A stretch of 64,000 bases of DNA, taken from contig OZ251530.1 in NCBI GenBank assembly GCA_965243095.1, positions 3,968,001-4,032,000 on the forward strand. Direction: 5' to 3'. Positions 62,754 to 64,000 of the stretch are shown piece by piece. Each line of letters opens with the position of its first letter. Positions within the stretch are counted from its first letter, which is position 1. Source of the stretch: VXYL01 sp965243095. Its GTDB lineage: Bacteria; Pseudomonadota; Gammaproteobacteria; Pseudomonadales; Azotimanducaceae. The notes under the pieces were generated by a model. That model did no database searches and had not been told where the DNA came from. It saw nothing but the letters and a program-made list of their open reading frames with translations. The position numbers and the translations under genes were made by a program.

Positions 62754-64000
62754 ATGAACTTGCCAACCGACCCTTCCGCGCCCGTGCGCTCGCGCTTCCG
62801 TTCGCCCGCTCTGCTGGCCTTTGCCGCTCTGGGGCTGCTGGCTGGCTGCGGCGAGACGGCCAGCGAGGCGCCGGCGCCCGACGCCGCGCCCGCCGAGGAG
62901 GCCACGAGCACCTTCATCACCATCGGCACCGCCGGCGTCACCGGCGTCTACTACGCGACCGGGGCGCAAATCTGCCGCCTGGTCAACAAGAACACCGCCG
63001 AGCACGGCGTGCGCTGCAGCGTCGAGGCCACCGGCGGCTCCATCTACAACCTCAACACCATCGCCGCCGGCGAGTTGGACATGGGCGTGGCGCAGTCCGA
63101 TATGCAGCACTACGCCTACCACGGCACCAACCAGTTCGCGCCGCCCCCCGATGGCCCTGGCGCGAACCCGGAGCTGCGCTCGGTGTTCTCGGTTCACGCC
63201 GAGCCCTTCACCGTGGTGGCGCGCGCGGACGCGGACATCGCCGCCTTCGCGGACCTGAAGGGCAAGCGCGTCAACATCGGCAATCCGGGTTCCGGGCAGC
63301 GCGGCACGATGGAGGAGTTGATGGCCGCCCTCGGCTGGACAACCGACGATTTCAAGCTCACCAGCGAGCTGAAATCCGCCGAGCAGTCGAAGGCGCTCTG
63401 CGACAACAAGATCGACGCGATGGTGATCACCGTTGGCCACCCCAACGGCATCATCAAGGAGGCCGCCACGGCCTGCGACGTGGTGCTGGTGAACGTGACC
63501 GGCCCGGAAGTGGACCAGCTCGTCGCCGACAACGCCTACTACCGCTACGCCACGATCCCCGGCGGCACCTACCGCGGCACGGACGCGGACGTGTCCACGT
63601 TCGGCGTCGGCGCCACCTTCGTGTCGTCCACCAAGACGCCGGCGGACACGGTTCATGCGGTGGTGGCGGCGGTGTTCGACAACTTCGAGGACTTCAAGAA
63701 GCAGCACCAGTCGTTCGCCACCTTGACCAAGGAGCAGATGGTGGGCGAGGGTTTGTCCGCGCCGCTGCACGATGGCGCCGCCCGCTACTACCGCGACGCC
63801 GGGCTGTTGGCGGCCGACGAGATGCCGGCGGAAGAACTGACGGATGCCGCGGTGGTGCCGGCTGAGGATCTGAACGCGGCCGAGGTGGTGCCGGCGGAAG
63901 ACCTGAACGCCGCCGAAGTGGTGCCGGCGGAAGATCTGAACGCGGCTGAAGTGGTGCCGGCCGAAGACCTGAACGCGGCCGAAGTAGTGCCGGCGGAAGA
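62754..64000 (+). CDS. TAXI-family TRAP transporter binding lipoprotein, 3' end outside window
   Basis: At least 415 aa from ATG 62754 with AAGGAGA upstream. The lipoprotein signal has lipobox LGLLAGCGE. The TAXI fold follows (about 50-365): IGTAGVTGVYYATGAQICRL, SIYNLNTIAAGELDMGVAQS, VNIGNPGSGQRGTMEELM. TAXI proteins capture organic acids for TRAP permeases. The C-terminus beyond about 370 is an unusual tail of VVPAEDLNAAE repeats that runs off the window edge; normal TAXI proteins end near 320-330 aa. Permease genes would be expected downstream. Confidence 0.92.
   Translation, partial: MNLPTDPSAPVRSRFRSPALLAFAALGLLAGCGETASEAPAPDAAPAEEATSTFITIGTAGVTGVYYATGAQICRLVNKNTAEHGVRCSVEATGGSIYNLNTIAAGELDMGVAQSDMQHYAYHGTNQFAPPPDGPGANPELRSVFSVHAEPFTVVARADADIAAFADLKGKRVNIGNPGSGQRGTMEELMAALGWTTDDFKLTSELKSAEQSKALCDNKIDAMVITVGHPNGIIKEAATACDVVLVNVTGPEVDQLVADNAYYRYATIPGGTYRGTDADVSTFGVGATFVSSTKTPADTVHAVVAAVFDNFEDFKKQHQSFATLTKEQMVGEGLSAPLHDGAARYYRDAGLLAADEMPAEELTDAAVVPAEDLNAAEVVPAEDLNAAEVVPAEDLNAAEVVPAEDLNAAEVVPAE
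63850..64000 (+). repeat. 33-bp tandem repeats in the TAXI gene
   Basis: At least four units of 33 bp encode VVPAEDLNAAE in frame, with mostly third-position differences. The array continues past the window end, so the total count is unknown. Confidence 0.88.

Overview
The window is GC-rich DNA from a proteobacterium, most probably an uncultured gammaproteobacterium. The best evidence is 11647-16141: a DsbD fragment, aroQ, accB, a zinc-ribbon DUF3426 protein, purH and purD in the order found in Pseudomonas-type genomes. The accC, prmA, dusB and fis genes usual in that order are absent. Genes for acyl-CoA breakdown, Fe(II)/2-oxoglutarate dioxygenases, a TonB receptor, a TAXI-TRAP binding protein, very large leucine-rich-repeat proteins and many dispersed palindromes suggest a marine or host-associated heterotroph. 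That lifestyle is inference. No rRNA, tRNA, CRISPR array or intact transposon was seen.

Layout. 1-1314: 5' part of a TauD/TfdA dioxygenase, a palindromic repeat, and a small-protein/nucleotidyltransferase pair. 1371-4804: a cobT scrap, then a reverse-strand four-gene operon (CxxCxxCC protein, TerB-like protein, two glycine-zipper membrane proteins). Its first gene is read through a C22 tract. 5035-9865: cobT/cobS and a peptide-type ABC binding lipoprotein. 9877-11583: a cytosine-5 methyltransferase with a likely PD-ExK restriction endonuclease partner. 11647-17101: the eroded dsbD-aroQ-accB-purHD block and a cNMP-type sensor. 17586-22408: an SDR enzyme and two near-identical AAA ATPase-nuclease proteins. 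22557-27168: LRR protein 1, out of frame with its ATG at a C11 tract, coupled to a frameshifted membrane protein. 27243-40080: catabolic and housekeeping genes (amidohydrolase, FAH, ClpP-like, VWA, J-domain, acyl-CoA dehydrogenase, crotonases, glycosyltransferase, TPR-sulfotransferase, Asp/Asn hydroxylase). 40278-47521: a PH-domain membrane pair, tandem Uma2 nucleases, an AAA ATPase, and a DNA methyltransferase pseudogene. 47561-58078: homocysteine methyltransferase, carbonic anhydrase, TonB receptor, pyruvate kinase, glycosyltransferase, dprA, CnoX-like thioredoxin, and a glutamine-synthetase-like enzyme. 58101-62680: LRR/Calx-beta protein 2 with a C26 tract directly after its start, flanked by inverted repeats. 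62754-64000: a TAXI binding protein whose C-terminal 33-bp repeats run off the window.

The most unusual theme is three sense-strand poly-C tracts (C22, C11, C26) placed just after the initiation codon of three genes. Two of those genes are one base out of frame in this assembly. This is the layout of slipped-strand phase-variable loci. The two large LRR proteins share a C-terminal module family and would be the switched surface or secreted products. Homopolymer assembly error is the main alternative and is flagged in the entries.
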